From Schistosoma mansoni (Eukaryota; Platyhelminthes; Trematoda; Strigeidida; Schistosomatidae): a stretch of DNA of 64,000 bases. The notes under the pieces were generated by a model, which saw only the letters and a list, made by a program, of their open reading frames with translations, ran no database searches and was not told where the DNA came from. Location: NCBI RefSeq assembly GCF_000237925.1, contig NC_031496.1, positions 16,064,571 to 16,128,570 of the forward strand. The letters run 5' to 3'. Shown in pieces: positions 1-13,895 of this stretch (position 1 is the stretch's first letter; every line of letters begins with the position of its first letter). The translations under genes and the position numbers were made by a program.

Positions 1-1501
1 AAAATAACCGACAATTTCTTACACGACTTAACAATAGTTACAGTGTCTAAGATCTTAATTTACTGCTGAAGTAGCCAAAAATTTATTTCCCAGTACGGGG
101 ATTTAAAAATATGAGTTTATCAAGTTAATTGGATCAACCGAAAGAACCTTTCGTAACAATGATGACTGTGATAAAACTGATGTAGACTCAAAGCTTAACT
201 TTAACCTGACAGGAATAACGATTAGCAGGAATTAAGTAGCATAAAAAGTAATACACCGATAAATGAAACTAACATGGTACCCGTAACAAAGCAATACCGA
301 CTACAAATATTAAGACCAATAGAAATAAATGGAGCAAAAGAAGAAATATCGACTATTATATTAAGGTTATGAAAAAATTGTAGAGAAAACTCAAAGGTAA
401 CTGACTTCCATAATTTCATACATTTAGTTCTCTACACTATCTTAAAGAGAACAAAGTCGAAGATTTGAGCAAAATAACATGAATTAATTTTATTTCATAA
501 GCTTCCCATCAGCTAACAACTTATATATTTCGAAAATCAAAACTACGGTAAGGTTTACATCCTTATAATAGTAGAAATGGAAGTGTATCATCATGGTGGA
601 GTAGTAAGATTGAAGACGTATAGTGTTGTAAACAATGCGTGAAAGATTCTGGATCACCAGACATAATAACAAGAGAACATAGAAATGAAATAATGAACTG
701 ATCATATGATGAAGAAGCTGAACATTAATTAATAGCAATTAAAAATAACACGAGTTGAGATCATTCAGTTAAAAATAAAGTTATGAATTCGGAAGTGATG
801 CTGTTAAAATAAGAGGGAAAATTGCAGAAATGATGTAACAAGCTGACGATAAAACTACTATGGAAAGGGAAAATCTGCAACTCTTTCCTTGGGAATATAT
901 AAGTCTAGTTTGAGGCGTTTGATAGTTATGGCTTCTGTGAATTTGAAGACAATGGAATTTGACTGTCGGTGGGTGCTGAAAAATTTTAGTTTATCAGCCT
1001 AACAACTTATGTCACACAGATGTTTAATAACAACATTGCTGAAAGCCTTTAAACCTCTTTGACCTGAGACTTTTTGGGATATGTTCTTGGAATCATATGT
1101 AGGCTCTTCCTTGCCTTGTAAATATGACTGCTTTGGCAGGTACATGTATATTTGTATACGTAGTTGAGGGTAACATGAAAGGAGCATTTACTGATCTTTG
1201 ATTGGAGTAAAGGAATAGTTTTATAAAGGACAGTCATCCTGGCTGTAGAAGGTTATGGTCAGTGTGGTATTTATTGTTTATTTTCACTGCAACATGGACA
1301 GTCTTGAATCCAAGTTCAATGAAAATAGATTTTATGACGACTGTGGTTTATTTTAGGCAGTCTTTACATTCCCTGTTGTATGACAAACCATTTTATAAAT
1401 CGCTTCTTCAAGCTTGGTCTTTTCAATGTTAACCATGAAGATATCTGCTAGAACACGAACCAAGTGAACTATCCAGCGCTACACCGATTTAACGACACAA
1501 T
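1..1501. other. AT-rich intergenic, nothing recognised
   Basis: Short reading frames only, none with a recognisable domain or codon pattern. Confidence 0.5.
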
Positions 1502-2143
1502 GTGATCAAATTGAAGCCAAACATCTTTACGTACGGCATTACATATCTTCAGTCTCACTACTTCATCATGATGATACACTTCCCATCTCGGCGAGGCTTC
1601 ATGATGTGGGCACTTTGCCCCCAAATGCCCTGGTACGGCCGAGAGTGGGGAGAGTCCGCTCTCCCTCTCGAAATGCTCTCTCATGGCCACGCGAATATAT
1701 AGCCTCTGCCGGGGAAGTCCTACTCACTGCCTTCTCGTGGCATCACTGTTGTTTACGAAATTGAGAGGATGAAAAGCGAATGTCTGGCGCTTTAACCGGG
1801 TCGGTGGACATGGAAAGTCCACCTAGGGGAGTTGGAAAACCCTGATTCCAAACCAGTGGTGCACATGGGCTCCAGTATCCTGAGGGAACAAATGGCGTAT
1901 GAACCAATCGTTGGTCACCGGCTACCATGGGACTGCATCTCCTCACGATGCTCCACTGCCTTGTGGACTAGACCTTTAGGCCAAAGGCTCCGGGTGTGGC
2001 CCCCTAGGAAAACCACCTGCTTCAGTCTGGGCACCTGGGCAGTATCACAGTCCTCACAAAAATCGAATGAGATTTGTGAGGCGCATATTTATCTGGTGCT
2101 TCTTTGTACCAATATTTATGTGTTTAAATAAATAAATGAACAT
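1502..2143 (+). repeat. Dispersed repeat family A, copy 1
   Basis: The last ~340 bp (about 1800-2143) recur in reverse orientation at 28705-29040 with roughly 85-90% identity by eye. The element ends in TTTAAATAAATAAAT, a tail like that of a non-LTR retroposon. The GC-richer 1502-1800 part has no second copy here and may be its 5' part or another insertion. Reading frames through it are not supported as genes. Confidence 0.75.
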
Positions 2144-3179
2144 TGCTATAATTTCGATTTTCTTTTAAATATAGATTGTAAGCTGATGAGAACCTTACGA
2201 AATAAAATTAATTCATGTTATTCTGCTCAAAGCTTTGATTTCGCTAGCTTCAAGATAACCACTATAGCCCTATATTTTACTCAAGGTATCATTCAACAAC
2301 GATATATCAAAATAAAGCACTCCATAGTTACCAGGAGGTTAGTTAGTGACGACGTTTTGTCAGTTTTCCATAGCTCATCGTTTTATAACAATCAATGCTA
2401 CCGCAAAAATCGCACTAGGTACTTTATCGATGCAAACCGAAAGTAGTTTGCCCTTATTTTTATCATTATTCTAAAACCGAAAATCTTATAGTTTGAATGG
2501 TAGGTTCACCTTTTAACCGACCACAACCCATAATATGATAGCCTGTATCAATTTTAGTGATTGGTTGGGATCATTAAGTACAATACGTAGCATACATTCA
2601 AAGTGTCCTGCTTAATTGAGCTTTTTTACATTGGTAAGACTGACAATATATTGCTACTTCGTCAGTAACTGATTGAACTAGTTTATGTAGTTAACTGCGA
2701 GAGCAGGAACCAAATGAAACATTTAAACTGTAATTTGAAAACATTAGCACATAACCAAATAAATTTGTCTATATTTTCGCACCATAAGCGAGTCTCAGAA
2801 CAAAACGAAGCTGAAGAATTCTGAACCGAAAGATGGAAATAAATAATGAAGACCACCACTTCGTAAAAACTCTACGTAAAAGAACAGGCTATCAGGATGA
2901 GGAACTGGAAATAGGGATACATTTGGTTGAAGTGATTTACTGACTTGGTTCAGGACCACACAGAGATCAGCAATATTACCCATTTACCTTCACAGAGGAT
3001 GCAAGATGTCAATGCCACTTTCTTTTCGTTAACACGCTTACCAATACCTTAAATACGGATTAAATGTCCAAAAACTGGTGATTGCTAGCTATCTATACTG
3101 AAATGAGTCGTTTTCATAGATTGTCTGGACATCGAAACTCACAAAAACCATAACTTCTATTTAACTGCATCAAGAGGAA
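2144..3179. other. Intergenic, nothing recognised
   Basis: No coding signal, repeat or RNA gene could be supported. Confidence 0.5.
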
Positions 3180-3300
3180 ATGTATTTTGCAGTCAGTCAG
3201 CCACAACGTAGAACCCGGTATTTATGCACATTAGTTTAAACCGTCATACCCCGTACACAAAGAGATGAAACCGTAAGGCCGAATCTCAGGATAGGAAAGA
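3180..3300 (+). repeat. Dispersed repeat family C, copy 1
   Basis: The stretch beginning GCAGTCAGTCAGCCACAAC resembles the reverse complement of 44800-44875 over about 65 bp. Function and boundaries are unknown. Confidence 0.45.
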
Positions 3301-5309
3301 TAGTAATAGTATGGGTGTTAATACGAAAAACTAGGCATCGAAGATACGGTTTCAAAAAGAAGACACAAATTAATGAAATAAAGACGAAAACGTTATGAGG
3401 AATTTAGAATCTTAGAATTTGAGGGAAGACAAAGAATGAATGCACCTGTATCATCGCAAACGATTTTTAGCCATGTCATCCAGAGTGTCTAGCCATTTGT
3501 TACAATAATCACCCGGATCCGAACAAGATAGTATACATCTATTAAGATGGCTCGGTTCAGTTCTCAACGACTTCATGAACTGATGCTAACGTTTTGGTGT
3601 TGCCCCCCTTGCTTTGTTCCACCCCACTCCTACATCAGGAAACATTACCCGTAGAGGTAGGAAGTGATTGTGAATACGTAACACGTCTGACAAACCTCAG
3701 TTGATGAAGTACTTTCAGATATCCTCTATTCTTGATGGTCATGTTTCACATTCATAAAGTTGAGCAGAACGAACTGTTGAGCTGTGAACTAGTCTTTTGG
3801 TTGGGATACGGATATCTCGCTAACGCAATAAGTGATGCAAGTTTACAAAAGCAAATCGAACCTATTCAATACGTCTCAAACATAGTTATCTATACATTTG
3901 ATTTACTTGGGGAATGCCACTAGCTTCTGATAACATACGACCTTGTTGATTAACACCAATCAGTTGAGTCATAAGCAGGAAATACACATGAAATGTGACG
4001 CTGTAGGTTTGAAGGAACCAAGCCACATGACTGGTGAATATTATTTTACTCCCAATAAATGGAGTGGACATAAGAAATGCTTTGAAATGTGATATGACAT
4101 TGTACGTAAGTTAAATGGCAGCTATTGAAATATTCCCTAAAAAGGCAAATACCTAGGAATTATGATGGTTTAGACTAAAACTTTCAGAGAACTGGGGAAA
4201 ATAGACAGCGCCAGCGAGCTATTAAATATAATCTACAGACTCATAGCGAATTTTTATCATGTATAAACAAAACTACACAGCCGACTCACCATATTTGTAA
4301 GTTCTGTGGATTTAGCTGAAGAAGTTGTCTATCCATAAAAAGAAATATATTCCTGATGAGAAGCTAAAATCCGTAAGGGCAATACGAGTGAACAAACCAT
4401 TTTTTTACAGTATAATCCCCAACACTGTGCCACTGCGCTGAGTTGGAAACCTACTGTGAAATTGAAACGTCAAGGTAAATAGACAAAAGAAGGGAAATGA
4501 CAAAAACACATCAGCAAGAAAAGGATATTTTAAAAACTGAGGTTGTAGTCCAGCTACATATTCACTGAATATAACCTTCAGGCTTGAGTACAATTCCATA
4601 ATCATTTTTTGTGCACATATATCCTCGACATTCTTCAGAAAAACAATCATTTAGTATAAGTTACTAACCCTGTATAGCTCCTCAAGCGTGGATTCGACAG
4701 GCTCACTGAGAAAAACTGCCTTTGTCGCTTTTTGAAGCTTCAAGCATGAGTCTTGGAATATTTGTGAAGCCGAAGGAAGTCCTTTAACATCTGAAGGTAA
4801 TATACACGTACAACTGCCTACCAGAAATCGCCTTTAAAGAAATGCGTTTCGCTGTGGGGCCACAGTGATCAACTGCATGTGACAGTGTTTTTCGGAACCC
4901 ATTGACTGATGCCTTACACTCCATAACTAACTAGTTCATGAAGACATTACGAAACTGTAGCGAAAGTACTTCAAAATACCCACAGAATTGCAAGTGAGAT
5001 TTAGATCCTTCATTACTGGCAATAGATGACTAATCACTTAATCTTTCTTATATGCAATGTTATTTAAATATTTAAATATTACATGTTCATTTGGGAAGTT
5101 ATTCCTTTCGAACTCAAGTATGACTAAAATAACTAGACTAAGACGTCTAACCCTTGATTTTCGAAACTTGAAGTATAGTATCAAACATACGACGATATCC
5201 GGTTCCTGGTTATTGAGATCCATAAGAAATCGTACCATCAGTATTTGACAGTGATATTAGCTGAAGTGGCAAAGAAATCCCCAAAATAAATAGTTCTTTA
5301 AGTCATCAA
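3301..5309. other. Intergenic, nothing recognised
   Basis: Only short frames without domain similarity. Confidence 0.5.
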
Positions 5310-5830
5310 TGTTGATCCTGGCCTAGTTAGTTTTTCTGAGAACACTAGCTGAAGGTGCTTGGTCGAGCATCCATACCAGATAACAAGTTGATACGTTATA
5401 CTACTTATACTTTAAAACTGCTAACAAACTTAGATCAAACGCCTTTCGACACATCTAAAACTTCCAATTCATGCCTTTGAACTCATTTAGTTCCGATTTC
5501 CGATTTGACTGGTTTGATATCTATCAGTTAAAAGATGTAACGGATAAATACTGTAGCAGTAAATAAATCCCCAAAATTAATATCTCTACAAGTGTTCGAC
5601 GTTGGATGCTGATCACATTTGTTTCAATGGACTCACCTAGGTGAAGGCGCTCGGTCATGCATCCGCACCAGATCACGAATGGAAACACCGTGCCCAACTT
5701 CTCCTGCGATCACTAACCTAATTTTAGATCAGTCACTCCTCGATATATTAATAACCTATCAAATATATCTTCCAACCTCTTCGCTTCTGACTTTTGATTT
5801 CACTGGGTGGGTGTGATTCAATTATAGGTG
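5310..5830 (-). repeat. Dispersed repeat family B, two tandem copies
   Basis: Read on the reverse strand, two diverged ~250-bp units follow each other (5830 to 5570, then 5540 to 5270). Both carry a block like GATCTGGTGCGGATGCATGA and end with ATTTTGGGGATTTATTTACT-like sequence. Related units lie at 54480-54700 and 62950-63260 on the + strand. Confidence 0.7.
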
Positions 5831-8800
5831 TTGCTGGTAAAGTGTTGTCGAACTACAATACATATGAAACTCCGGATATCTACGACAACTTTGACGTAAA
5901 ATACCCGGTTTTAGGGTCGATTGAAAGGTGACTACATGCATAGCAGTAGTCAATTAAAATGTAGAATATTGGCCTAAGCCGAGTCTGGAATTCAAAGCCC
6001 AACTTACCGTATTTTTTAAGAGCTTGATTCGGTGCTGGAGACATTATTTCATATTACCTCAAGCTCTTTGGGGCCACTTCCATGCAATTTCTTCTTCCTC
6101 ATATCGAACCTGATGAGATTCTTCTGTTTCGTTGACTTTTTAAATCCAATCCAAGTTCTCAATGATGTTGATAATACTGGCCAGTCTTTCCCCTATTCAT
6201 CTCTACAGTTATTACTACATGTCACGTCTGGTTACATACAAACACAACTTACAATGAGGTGATGAGAAAGTAGCCACACCATTTTGCGGTCCCGATATGC
6301 CATCAGAGATATCCTATGATGATACCTAAGGTAAGGAAAGCAATGCAGCCAATCTTTCTACATTTTCTGTGATGTTTACCAGATGTAATACAATATTTGA
6401 ATTAGATTTTTAGAGCGGGTGCGTTAAGGATGCATAGTGTTCCGGTTATTTGCACATGGAATTGATTTATTGGGTGAGTCAGGAAGCTAGAACTTCAAAA
6501 CTTGTCGCGGAGTAGGATATGGCATTTTTCGTCTACATATTCGGGGATGTATGTTAACGACAGTTGTTTTCAACACATAAAATTTACAGGATGTGACGAT
6601 TTTATTATGTATCTGTGTAAAGTAAGCAACTATAATCCGAGCATTAGTCAAAATAAACATAAATAAGAATGAATGATAATATGAGGAACTAGTTGGGGTC
6701 AATGTTTAGTCCTTGGCGGATGCACATGACGAGCAGTGATCACCAACAGCTATTTCTTTCATGTGAAAAAGTGATAACAGAGTTAAGAAAACTTTTAATC
6801 TGCCAGGGACTGTAAAACTATTGTTACTGCATATATTCTGATTTTCTTGGTTCGCGAATATGAAGTAATATTTCATTGCAGCATTTAAAAAATCAGTGAC
6901 CGAGAAAATGACACACGTTTATTCAAGTACAAAACAAGTGATATCGTGACTTTTCGGACTGTTCAAACACTCCATGAGTACGGAATACTAGACGTGCTGC
7001 AAAACCAGTTAAAAAATTTTGTGCTGTTCGAAGCTTTTCCAGTAGGAAACATTGACGGGTTATGAATTTTCCATTGATCTCATGAGTTCGATTAGAAACA
7101 ACAGTCCAGGTACTTTCTAGGATCATGCTCAATTTAACTTTTCAAAATGCATTGATTCGGATTTATTAATTAAAAATTATTGAAAATATTTTCGAATAAG
7201 GGGCTTTGAAGAAAAGTGAAGAATAAATTATCATAGTCAGAGAAATAGAGCAGTTGATCGTCTATGGTATCATATGAAAGTGTGACTGATAAGTTGGTTA
7301 TCTGGAAGATGTGGAAATCATCACTCATCATATGTCTTCGAGCATCTTGTGAGGGAATAATCGATCACACTAAGCTTTAGGTGTACATCAGTGTTAACAT
7401 GGTTGACTTTCTCGTTTTGTTCCTAGAAAGCTATTTGCTGTAGAGGTCTATTCACTCATAAACTCTGGCATTATTTAAACTAGTTTTACTGTTTTGTCGA
7501 CACTTCAATTATTGAAAAATTCAAATGCTCAATAAATTTTGTGTATAATTGTCAGCTTAAACACTAGATAGATAAAAGATTTGTAATGTTGATGTTCAGT
7601 CAGGGCTACTTTGTACATCACTGCACTTGTAATTTGAATCGCCTGGCTTGAATAATGGTCCATTCATAATTAGAAGAGTACGAATTACTAATAAACATAC
7701 TACTCCAAATAATAAGACATTTACGGATAATTTGAGCTCTACTACCACTATTACATTATTATCGACTTATAAAACCCATAACCAGTTCTCAGATTCTGGA
7801 TAAGCTCCCCATAAATAGTCAATCAAATCATGTAAATTAGAAATCTGACTATTTCACTTTACATGAGGAGTAATAAAACGTCCCTTGTTCGCATTTACGT
7901 GCTACTTACCATTTCTCTAGTCCTATAGGCCATTATAGTTGAGGTTTGAGTACTAGATGTATGCAATGCCGAATCGAAACACACGAGACTATATATAATG
8001 AGAACATGCACATACTTGTGGGTAAACGGTATGTGGAAAGTCTTACCGACTGATGTTGCTTTGGTAACACCGACAGATTACCATAACAGTGATATAGAAT
8101 GACCACACCTGCTATAAATGTGGTGTAAAAAGTGAAGTTGTACGAAATACATAGATAGTAACGCTGTAGAAGCCAAAGTTAGGAGGTTAAGCGTAAGCTA
8201 AAGATCACCTAGTTGAATTACATCATAGACAGAATATTTACCTTCTTATTTTACGCAAGCATTACATTTACTGTTTTTCTTCGCTGAACGATAAAGTCTT
8301 TGTGCGTTTCAATCGTTATACTATGAGCTCCATTTCCTATCCTTGTTGCGCAACAAACAGTGAATTGATTACCTAGCTTCCAGTCCCAACACGTTACGAT
8401 GGCTGATCAATATTGGATGTTAAATAATGGTCAGTCTGTAATTATCATACTGCCAGAGAATCCATAGACTTTTTCAAAGAGATAAACTGGGTGACATTTC
8501 ACCGTCTCTCATATAATATCATATTCCAGTTTTGCTTGGTGATAGGATCATGGGTGAGGCAGTTTCGAAGCAAGGACCATACAAACTATTATTGGAGCAG
8601 AGGTTTCTATACAGCTGGTTTGGTTTGATTGCATTGACATTTCATTCCTTGGAGCTATCGTTTCTATATTTGCGATTGGTTGTAACTAGCGTCCTGTTTG
8701 ACACTATAGCTCGTGGTTGGGACTGAAATCCAGTGAGGTTGACCAATCAAAGTATGAATGATATTTACTCGTGCTATTTAAGATAACCCCAACCAACAAA

Positions 8801-9453
8801 TTATTTGAACAGTCTTTTTTTTAACAGTGATTGAAACACGTAACTACCTAGTAAATCTGCTCGACATATCTTTAACTTCTTGTTTTGGCGATCCCTGATG
8901 ATTGATTACACTGTATTTTATTTTCGGCTTGGACCTAAACACTCTGAGGTACAATTGAGGTACACCTAATACTGAGTGAGACAGCAAGTCCCGAACACCT
9001 CATTGCCTCGTTTAGCACAGATCGCAAGTAGGACTGTGAGGGGTCCCTCGAAGGGATTGCATTTCTTCCACCACACGCAATGCACTGGGCCACCAAGAAA
9101 CCTCTTCACAAATTATTGCTTAATTCACCGAAAATTTAAACACACAAATACTTGTACCAATAGATACGACAGCTTGACTTTATATCACATTTCACCAGTG
9201 GCATACGATATGTCAAAAGTAGGGACAATGGAGTGGTAGGTGCTTGATGCATTTCAGGAATGAGTCTAATTAAGCGGTGCACCAAAAGTTTTGAAGATTC
9301 GGGGGACATCCAGAAAAACGACGGTGAACCGCACTATCTACTTTCAGTAAACACTCCAGGCTCATACTAAATCAGCCGCCATAACCTATTTATGGTCTTT
9401 TATCCTATTGTGACACGATCGGAGTCATATCTTTACCCTTAGTTACCAGAAAT
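5831..9453. other. Intergenic, nothing recognised
   Basis: No exon, RNA gene or repeated segment could be supported. A short open stretch at 6940-7075 (+) looks orderly but matches no family I know. Confidence 0.45.
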
Positions 9454-10150
9454 ATGAGAAAATTAATGATCAAGAACTTTTGTACTTTGTCTCATTCTGG
9501 AGTGAAAGCTAATATCAAAGTGTTAATTACTGAATATTTATGCCCAAACTTACAAAAAGATTTACATAGGTGGATCACAAAGTGTTCGGCGTGCCTACAA
9601 TCTATGGATGGCCGTCAGACAAGTTCACCCAACGGAATTTCCTCACAAACGAACTCACATTTTGAACACCTTTATGTTGATTCGTCAGATCTTTTACTGC
9701 GTTCTTATAGCCTCAACTTTTTCTTTGCAGGCGTAATCGGGTTACCGAGGTTCCCGGTAGCAGGAAAAAACGGTGGCCAGATTTTTCATTCAGAACTGGA
9801 CCACCATTATTAATACGCTTGTTAAAATATCAACCAGTCCGGCAGTCAATTTGAATCTAAGCTATTCAATAACTTATCGAAATTTCCAAGCTCAAATAGA
9901 GGACGTTGACAGAGTATCATCCTCAGGCTAATGAACTGGTGTAATGTTTCCATCGTTAGTTAAAATTTGCCCTATTATCACAGTGAGACTCCACTCAGTG
10001 GAATTGATTCCTGCTATTAGTCTTGGTGGTGATAAAAACGGCCTTCGAAACTGACTCACAAATTTGAAGACGGTATAGCTGGTGTTCTACAACATTTTCA
10101 TCTGTTACACGTATATTACGATAATAAGTTAACAGGACTAATGACGATAT
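9454..10150 (+). mobile_element. Ty3/Gypsy integrase fossil
   Basis: Encodes the H2C2 zinc-binding head of a retroelement integrase (LSHSGVKANIKVLI, then KCSACLQSM) followed by recognisable bits of the integrase core typical of Gypsy elements. Old, broken in several places, with no LTRs found nearby. Confidence 0.8.
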
Positions 10151-13100
10151 ATCAGTACCGGGATTCACGACCCGAAGTAAAGAATCGGATTAACACAAGG
10201 TAACACTTTATTCACTGCAGTCATAGGCAGTCACACAAAGTGAATACAGAGTGGAAATCATGGATAGGAATCCTTCAAAGTATTCGCAAGAATGCTTAAT
10301 TATTTCTTTGTGCAAAATATATGAAGGCACAGGCACAATAAGTATCGCTGAACTAAAACTGGCCTGTCTAGAAATTGAAAGTGTTATTTGGCTATCTGCT
10401 GGAGAAAGTAAACAAAGAATCTTCATTTAACAATCACGATTATTCGCATGTTACCATCAAGGTCAGTCGTGTACAACTAGTCATTCAGTCTAGCACACCT
10501 GGAGCCTAAATAGAAAAATTCGCTTGTCTAAGATATCTTTTGCGTCTGATAACAGTGGATGAAAGTTCAAAACCGTTTGAAATGTTTCATCGTCCCTTTT
10601 GCAAGAAAATGCAATGTTACCCCAGTAACAGTAGTCCTAAAAAGTATTTATTCCTCCCCTTTATTTCTTGCGAGTTTAACATTCCCATTTCCCATAAGCG
10701 CTTTATCCAATAAATAACCCAAGGTTAAACAAAAAGATTATACGGCAGTGAGCGCAAGTCATAAAGTGGATGTTGTGTGGGAAATACGCCAATGAAATTA
10801 GCTATTTTTCCAAGTTTTCCACTAAAATAAGTAAATGATAGGGCAATCGGATGGAAACATGGGAATTTTACATCAAAACGCTCTACACAACGCAAACACT
10901 TTAAGTGGTGAAGAATAGGAAAGTAACCTGGAGATATTTGATGACTTCATTGGACGGTTTACTTTGTTTATGAAACTTTATGATGCTTAACAATTACTTT
11001 CACTCAAACTGGTCATACATTTTACGACAGAAATGTCACTCCCAATACCTTGACATGGACACAAGGTATGTTATAAAGCTTCATAGAACAACCTACTACT
11101 ATGTGGGTGTGTTGTTTTCAGGTGTAGATTCTGAAATGTACCAATAATTTGATATTACATAACAGTTCGCACTATATTCATAAATTTGCATATGTTATCT
11201 TCTCTTTCACATAAAGCGAATTCCCATAAAAAGACAAAGTTATCTCTTTCATGATCCAAACTTTATTTCCACAAGTCATGTTTCCATTTTTTTAAATTTT
11301 AGCTTTTATTTGTCTTCGTTATAGTTGACATTCCTTTATATTGCAACCGGGCATTCATGTGTGTTTATATTATACTATTTTTATGCCTTGGAGTCGACAA
11401 CTTTTAGAACTATCCTGAGATTCTCCACTAAACCCATAATAGCCTTTATCAATGTATGAATTTCGCTTGCAAATTTTCTGTCTAATGGTACGTCCTGAAA
11501 GCTCATAACCATAAGCGACAAAAACGTTATGGTATTACGATATAACCACGTTGTACCAATGTGGTAGCTTAGTCATAACATAGCCATAAATTATAATAAT
11601 GATAATTTATTCTCAATATTAGAACTCAAAGGTCAAATAATATAATTAGTAAGATTGACGAAGCTATTAAAAAACCCAGTAAGTAAGCTGATCTGCGATC
11701 TCTAGTAAATAAGTTTCAATTTCCTCACTTTTTTTACTTAACATTGAAAATGACGGTGTTATTTCCTATCAACTGCTTCTGGGATAAATAATCAGTGTTC
11801 TCGTTAGTCAAACTAAAGAATTGGCGGCACAAATCATATTTTTGAGTGGTCGAGTGATGTCCATGCAAACTGAAAGCATCGTTGACGAATGCACACCAAC
11901 ACCGACTGAGGCTCATACCATAATCTTTGACATGGGTTAGTAGTTATACTCCCATTAGTAACAACTTATGTTCTGACTGATAGTCATACGTCCATTACTT
12001 ACTATGCATTATCTGGCAAATATTTCTTTAACTGGAGATATAATACAATCATGATTACTCAATTTCAAACAAAATGACTTCTGTCGTGCATTAAACCTTG
12101 TGCATTCGACCAGCTTGTGTACCACAGGGACGTTCAGTCACGAAACCATTAACAAAAACCTGAATAATTGTCTTAATTAGTATGTAAACACTGACTCTGG
12201 AGATCTTCTCTCCTGGATGCAATCATGTCGGATCGGTTGTCATCAGTTGTCTGTTGAATTAGATAGATCAAGTATGAAATCCGTTCAAAAGATAATAGTT
12301 TGTTGCTTTATAACACAAAGTATTTCCATTTCTAGAAATGTGTTTCAATTGACAATAAAAATGCACAGTCCCAGTCCACCCAAGCAACACAATTAAAGGG
12401 GGAACAATCAATAAGCCTGCCGCCAGGACTAAATATCAAATAAAACAACATAAATGCAGTTCCTGAAGAGACATTAAAATTCAGTGAAGGCCAAAGGAAA
12501 ATGGGAAAACCATAATAAAATAAAATATCACCACCTCATAAGACATCAGAAAGACTAACAAAATGTAAAACTAATGAAACCAATTAGAACATGTTGCAAA
12601 TGTATACATGGAGATCTTTAAACACAAAACCTTCAAAATGGATCTTAAAATCGGTAGTTCCACTTAGTCACTGAAAGTTGTCGTGGTAGTTGAAGTCTTT
12701 TTTGTTTAAATTGATGGAACAGGAATATGTAACACCACAGAATTATCTTCTCAATAAAAAAGTACTTTTATTTCTGAACTTGATCCACTCCAACTCGTTT
12801 TGCATCTGTAGGAAAAGTAATTCAAGGTAAGTAGTGCATATTATGGTCGATCAGTCAATCAAATACAAAGTTGATTGCATGCCCTGGAGTATATAATAAG
12901 ACAGAGACTCGCTCATATATGCTTCCGTGTCAATTACAACGCATTTCATCCTTTGTATTCACTTAATACACTCTGATGTAGTTTCATGAATCCGATTAGC
13001 TTATTTCTGTATCGAGCGGAAAAAAGGCGGTCTACTTAGTGTATCATCGTAAAGGAGAATTCTGCATTACTAACTCATAATAGAAAAAATTTCTTGAAAT

Positions 13101-13871
13101 AAACACCATTCAGCAATATAAAAGTCTAAGTATTCGGTTAATATAAGTAATAATCTTGACTTCCAAACGAATACTTAATCCCACGACTAACAGGTGAACC
13201 GTGTCATTAGTCTTTAAAATTAAGACTGTATGTCAATGCAAGTAAACTCAGAATTCGGAAGATTGATACCGCTTTTTAGCTTATTGTTTATGTGGGAAAC
13301 AATAAAAACACCGACGTCCTCATTTATGTCTAAAAAAGATTAATCAATTTCTTCATTAGTCATGGGTAAAAATCGAGTATAAAGTTGCTTCATACGAAAC
13401 ATTTCAAAGAAAATTTGTCAATTAAAGTGGCGCGGTACAACTAAAACGTGATGGGAGACTTGGAAAAACCCTTTCACACAAATCATATTTCACTAGATAA
13501 TCATCAAGAGATAATATTTCCCATGGTATAGTCACTCTGAAATTCAGTTGAGCTAATTGCCATAACAAACGCGTCTATCAGCGTTTATAATGCAGTCACT
13601 AGTGTTCAAATGTTTGCACTCACTTCACCTCTTATTTATCAAAAAAGCTGAAGGTATTTAACTTCGCAAATGCAATCACTAACAGAAGCTTTTTCTATAA
13701 CTTTTATCATTTGAAGTGCATCAATGATGTAATTTTGAAGCATTTGGCTCATGAATATATACAGTTAAAAAAAAACGATCTGCATGTTTTGTTTATACCT
13801 TTGACCGGTAGCTGTTACCATAACACTTATTTATCAACCTTGACAAAACTTTGATTTCGTCAACACTTGTC
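10151..13871. other. Intergenic region upstream of DNAI1
   Basis: No coding exon found. The DNAI1 promoter must lie near its right end, but no convincing TATA box or initiator was identified. Confidence 0.5.
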
Positions 13872-13895
13872 ATGAAACTTGAACTCAAAAGACGA
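13872..13895 (+). CDS. DNAI1: DNAI1 exon 1 (start codon)
   Basis: Eight codons, MKLELKRR, followed by a strong GTATGT donor at 13896. The intron is 40 nt and ends TTTTCAAAG. This is the least certain exon of the model, because the N-terminus of the family is poorly conserved. Confidence 0.75.

Noticed and set aside
1469-1690. 73-codon reverse frame
   Set aside because: Lies in GC-richer repeat DNA beside family A, without a domain match.
6923-7132. Orderly open stretch on both strands
   Set aside because: No domain recognised and no splice sites that would join it to a gene.
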